A stretch of 44,558 nt of DNA, from contig JAJECF010000061.1 in NCBI GenBank assembly GCA_022822125.1, positions 1 through 44,558 of the forward strand, written 5' to 3'. This DNA comes from Alphaproteobacteria bacterium. Lineage in GTDB: Bacteria; Pseudomonadota; Alphaproteobacteria; Bin95. Positions 42,427-44,558 of the stretch are shown one piece after another. Under the pieces are notes generated by a model, which did no database searches, was not told the DNA's origin, and was given only the letters and a program-made list of their open reading frames with translations. Each line of letters opens with the position of its first letter. Within the stretch, counting starts at the first letter, position 1. The translations under genes were made by a program, and so were the position numbers.

Positions 42427-43035
42427 ATGAAACTCTACACATCCATCGGGCCGAACCCGCATGTCGTGCGCATGTTCATGGCCGAGGCCGGCATCGAACT
42501 GCCCGAGGAGAAAGTCGATATCCTCAAGGGCGCCAATCGGGAAGGCGAGTTTCTCTCGAAGAACCCGTCCGGCCAGAGCCCCTGCCTGGAGCTCGACGAC
42601 GGCAGCCATATCGCGGAGATCACCGCGATCTGCGAATATCTGGCGGACAAGCAGGGCGGCTCGCCGCTGATCGGCTCGACGCCGGAGGAGCGCGGCGAGA
42701 CCCGCATGTGGACGCGCCGCGTGGACCTCAATATCTGCGAGCCGCTCGCCAGCGGATTCCGCTATGGCGAGGGGTTGAAGATGTTCCAGAGCCGCATGCG
42801 CTGCCTTCCGGAGGCGTCGGACGGGCTCAAGGCCGTCGCGCAGGACAAGATCGCCTGGCTGGACGGGCTGATGGACGGCAAGCAGTTCCTCTGCGGCGAC
42901 CGCATCAGCCTCGCCGACATCCTGCTCTACTGCTTCCTCGCCTTCGGCAAGACGGTCGGCCAGAACATTGCGCCCGAAAACGAGAACGTGACGGCCTGGT
43001 TCGAGCGCATGAAGGCGCGCCCGACCTCCGCCTGA
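42427..43035 (+). CDS. Glutathione S-transferase family protein
   Basis: A 202-residue cytosolic GST. The thioredoxin-like N-terminal domain (about 1-80) includes LYTSIGPNPHVVRMFMAEAGIELPEEKVDI, the cis-Pro-containing GQSPCLELDDGSHIAEITAICEYLAD (Glu-Ile/Thr glutathione site), and is followed by the all-helical domain with FLCGDRISLADILLYCFLAF. Ser/Thr at the N-terminal end is the likely thiol activator. It is separated from lpd by 36 bases and could be cotranscribed, or belong with the Rieske gene downstream. Substrate unknown. Confidence 0.82.
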   Translation: MKLYTSIGPNPHVVRMFMAEAGIELPEEKVDILKGANREGEFLSKNPSGQSPCLELDDGSHIAEITAICEYLADKQGGSPLIGSTPEERGETRMWTRRVDLNICEPLASGFRYGEGLKMFQSRMRCLPEASDGLKAVAQDKIAWLDGLMDGKQFLCGDRISLADILLYCFLAFGKTVGQNIAPENENVTAWFERMKARPTSA

Positions 43036-43046
43036 CCCGGGCCTGC

Positions 43047-43073
43047 CGGCGCCCGGCCGGCGGCCGGGCGCCG
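43047..43073 (+). terminator. Perfect GC hairpin after the GST gene
   Basis: CGGCGCCCGGCC (43047-43058) and GGCCGGGCGCCG (43062-43073) form a perfect 12-bp stem with a GGC loop. There is no T tract, so it is either a Rho-independent-like pause or a palindromic unit. A smaller dyad GCAGG/CCTGC follows at 43106-43124, ahead of the Rieske gene. Confidence 0.4.
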
Positions 43074-43172
43074 CGTGTCGCAATTCGGCAAATACTTGTT
43101 CGGCTGCAGGCAAATTTCACCTGCGGACCGGAGTAATCGTCGCCCCTGCTTCTTGCGTAGTGGGGGATCGCG

Positions 43173-44288
43173 ATGGACCTGTCCCTGCAGAGCGTTGTCG
43201 GGGCGCGCGCGCTCGGCGAATTCCAGGCGGCGGCGCCTGTAGCCCGCGGGCTGCCTGCGACGGCCTATACGAGCGAGGCCTTCTTCGCGCTCGAAAACGA
43301 GCGGATTTTCGCTTCCTCCTGGGTGTTCGCGGGTTTTGTGCATGAGCTGGCCCGGCCCGGCGATGCGGTGCCCGTTAACGTGGCCGGCAGGCCCGTCCTG
43401 CTGGTGCGCGACACGGCCGGCGCCATCAGGGCGTTCCATAATGTCTGCCGCCACCGTTGCCTCAAGCTTGTGGACGGGCCCGGAAATCTGGGGCGGGCGA
43501 TCCGCTGCCCGTATCACGCCTGGACATACGGGCTGGACGGACGACTGCGCGCCGCCCCTTTTTTCGGCGGGCGCGAGCCGCGCGCCGTCCCGGCGGGCTT
43601 CGACCGCTCGCAGCACGGGCTGGCGCCGGTTCGCGCGGCGGCGTGGCATGACTGGATTTTCGTCAATCTGGACGGCGCTGCGCCGCCCTTCGAGGACTTC
43701 GTGGCCCCGCTCCGGAAGCGGCTCAGCGGGTTCGACCTCTCGCGGATGCAGCATCTGGCCACCATCGATTTCGGGGAGATCGCCGCGAACTGGAAGCTCC
43801 TGATGGAGAATTTCATCGAGCCCTATCATGTGCAATTCGTGCATTCCCGGACCACCGACCAGCCGCTTGCCGACCATTACACGGTGAACGAGCCGGGATG
43901 CCTCGGCAGCGCCGTCGATGTCTCCCGCGAGGCGAGAAAGAAAGACGTGCTGTCCGAGGACTCGCGCTTCCTCACGCTGTTTCCTAATTTCGTCGTCGGG
44001 GTCTATCTGCCGGACCAGATCGGCGTGCATCTCGACGTGCCCCTTGCCCCCGACCGCACCCTCCAAAGGCGCGCGATCTACAGCCTCGACCCGATGCCGG
44101 ACCGGGCCGAACGCACCGAGCGGCTCGCTGCGCTCTGGCGGGAGGTGCACCGCGAGGACCACGCCATCTGCGAACGGCTGCAGCAGGGGCGCGCCAGCGA
44201 TGTGGCTGCCGGCGGCGGCGTGCTCTCGCCGGTCTGGGAAGACTCGGTGCGGAACTTCCAGAACCTCGTGATCGAACGCTTGCGGTAG
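43173..44288 (+). CDS. Rieske aromatic-ring-hydroxylating-type oxygenase alpha subunit
   Basis: A 371-residue non-haem iron oxygenase. The Rieske 2Fe-2S site is Cys92-x-His94 in NVCRHRCLKL and Cys112-x2-His115 in RCPYHAWTYG. The catalytic mononuclear iron ligands are His219 and His224 in ENFIEPYHVQFVH. The short length and the EPYH pattern fit the branch that attacks quaternary amines (glycine betaine, carnitine, stachydrine) as well as aromatics. The Old Yellow Enzyme-like gene that follows is typical of demethylation clusters. A reductase partner is not in the window. GGGGGA precedes ATG 43173. Confidence 0.85.
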   Translation: MDLSLQSVVGARALGEFQAAAPVARGLPATAYTSEAFFALENERIFASSWVFAGFVHELARPGDAVPVNVAGRPVLLVRDTAGAIRAFHNVCRHRCLKLVDGPGNLGRAIRCPYHAWTYGLDGRLRAAPFFGGREPRAVPAGFDRSQHGLAPVRAAAWHDWIFVNLDGAAPPFEDFVAPLRKRLSGFDLSRMQHLATIDFGEIAANWKLLMENFIEPYHVQFVHSRTTDQPLADHYTVNEPGCLGSAVDVSREARKKDVLSEDSRFLTLFPNFVVGVYLPDQIGVHLDVPLAPDRTLQRRAIYSLDPMPDRAERTERLAALWREVHREDHAICERLQQGRASDVAAGGGVLSPVWEDSVRNFQNLVIERLR

Positions 44289-44340
44289 CCCGGACGGTTT
44301 CGCCATGCTCCGGCGAGCCGAAGCCGAGGAGCCGCCGCGC

Positions 44341-44558
44341 ATGACCGGAAGCCGCTACCCGAGCCTCCTGGAGCCGTTCCGGCTCCGCCATGTGACCTTC
44401 CGGAACCGCCTGATGAGCACCAGCCACGCGCCGGGCTATGTCGAGGACAGGCACCCGAAGCTGCGCTACCAGCTCTATCACGAGGAAAAGGCGAAGGGCG
44501 GGCTCGCGCTCACCATGTTCGGCGGGTCGTCCAATATCGCTCCGGACTCGCCGTCTGC
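44341..44558 (+). CDS. Old Yellow Enzyme-family NADH:flavin oxidoreductase (3' end outside window)
   Basis: Only the first 72 residues are present. YPSLLEPFRLRHVTFRNRLMSTSHAPGYVEDRHP and YHEEKAKGGLALTMFGGSSNI are typical of the trimethylamine/dimethylglycine dehydrogenase-like branch, in which the OYE barrel is fused to an FAD domain. ATG 44341 has GAGGAG nine bases upstream; ATG 44305 is an upstream in-frame option. Together with the Rieske gene it resembles gbcA/dgcA-type glycine betaine catabolism; identity needs the missing sequence. Confidence 0.75.
   Translation, partial: MTGSRYPSLLEPFRLRHVTFRNRLMSTSHAPGYVEDRHPKLRYQLYHEEKAKGGLALTMFGGSSNIAPDSPS

Overview
The window is GC-rich (roughly two thirds G+C by eye), densely packed, and carries two gene orders characteristic of Alphaproteobacteria: ffh-rpsP-rimM-trmD-rplS-leuC-leuD (16493-21909) and zapE ... 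mdh-sucC-sucD-sucA-sucB-lpd (31241-42390). The contig is therefore most likely chromosomal and alphaproteobacterial. I cannot place it to genus from the sequence alone.

Layout. 1-2738: end of a CutA-like gene, an MFS transporter and 4-hydroxybenzoate 3-monooxygenase (pobA). 2739-3351: a gene-free block of nested intergenic repeats. 3352-8276: NAD-dependent epimerase, a divergent class III CoA-transferase, a class I glutaminase-like hydrolase, an alpha/beta hydrolase, a strongly structured candidate small RNA (about 7485-7594) and an Asp/Glu racemase-family protein. 8277-10271: a lower-GC accessory patch with two toxin-antitoxin-like loci; one pairs a PIN protein with an unfamiliar partner, the other is an AbrB antitoxin whose VapC partner is broken by a small inverted-repeat element. 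10270-16317: a tight operon of two arsenosugar-type sugar transferase proteins, a luciferase-like monooxygenase, an FAD amine oxidase-like enzyme, an MFS transporter, an SDR lacking the catalytic Tyr and a PaaI-type thioesterase. 16351-21909: SRP/ribosome maturation/leucine operon with a recognisable promoter. 21976-24347: an AT-rich restriction-modification island beside the truncated 3' end of a DNA methylase gene. 24335-25532: a cobalt-type nitrile hydratase whose beta chain is split into two genes. 25614-31229: a second aconitase-family pair (LeuC/LeuD-like) behind a methylisocitrate-lyase-like enzyme, with a CoA-transferase and a SAF-domain dehydrogenase; together they look like a carboxylic-acid catabolic module. 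31241-42390: zapE, an MFS gene and the TCA-cycle operon. 42427-44558: glutathione S-transferase, a Rieske oxygenase and the start of an Old Yellow Enzyme family gene, resembling quaternary-amine catabolism.

How the genes work together. The TCA operon encodes malate oxidation, succinyl-CoA synthetase and the whole 2-oxoglutarate dehydrogenase complex. The leucine pair leuC/leuD is cotranscribed with translation genes. Around these housekeeping blocks sit catabolic modules (aromatic, nitrile, branched dicarboxylate, amine) whose products would feed pyruvate, propionyl or acetyl units into central metabolism; that last link is inference.

The items I consider most worth following up are the candidate small RNA with C-rich loops, the split nitrile hydratase, the lyase plus aconitase-paralogue module, the PIN-associated unknown protein and the nested repeat. 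No rRNA, tRNA or CRISPR array was seen.
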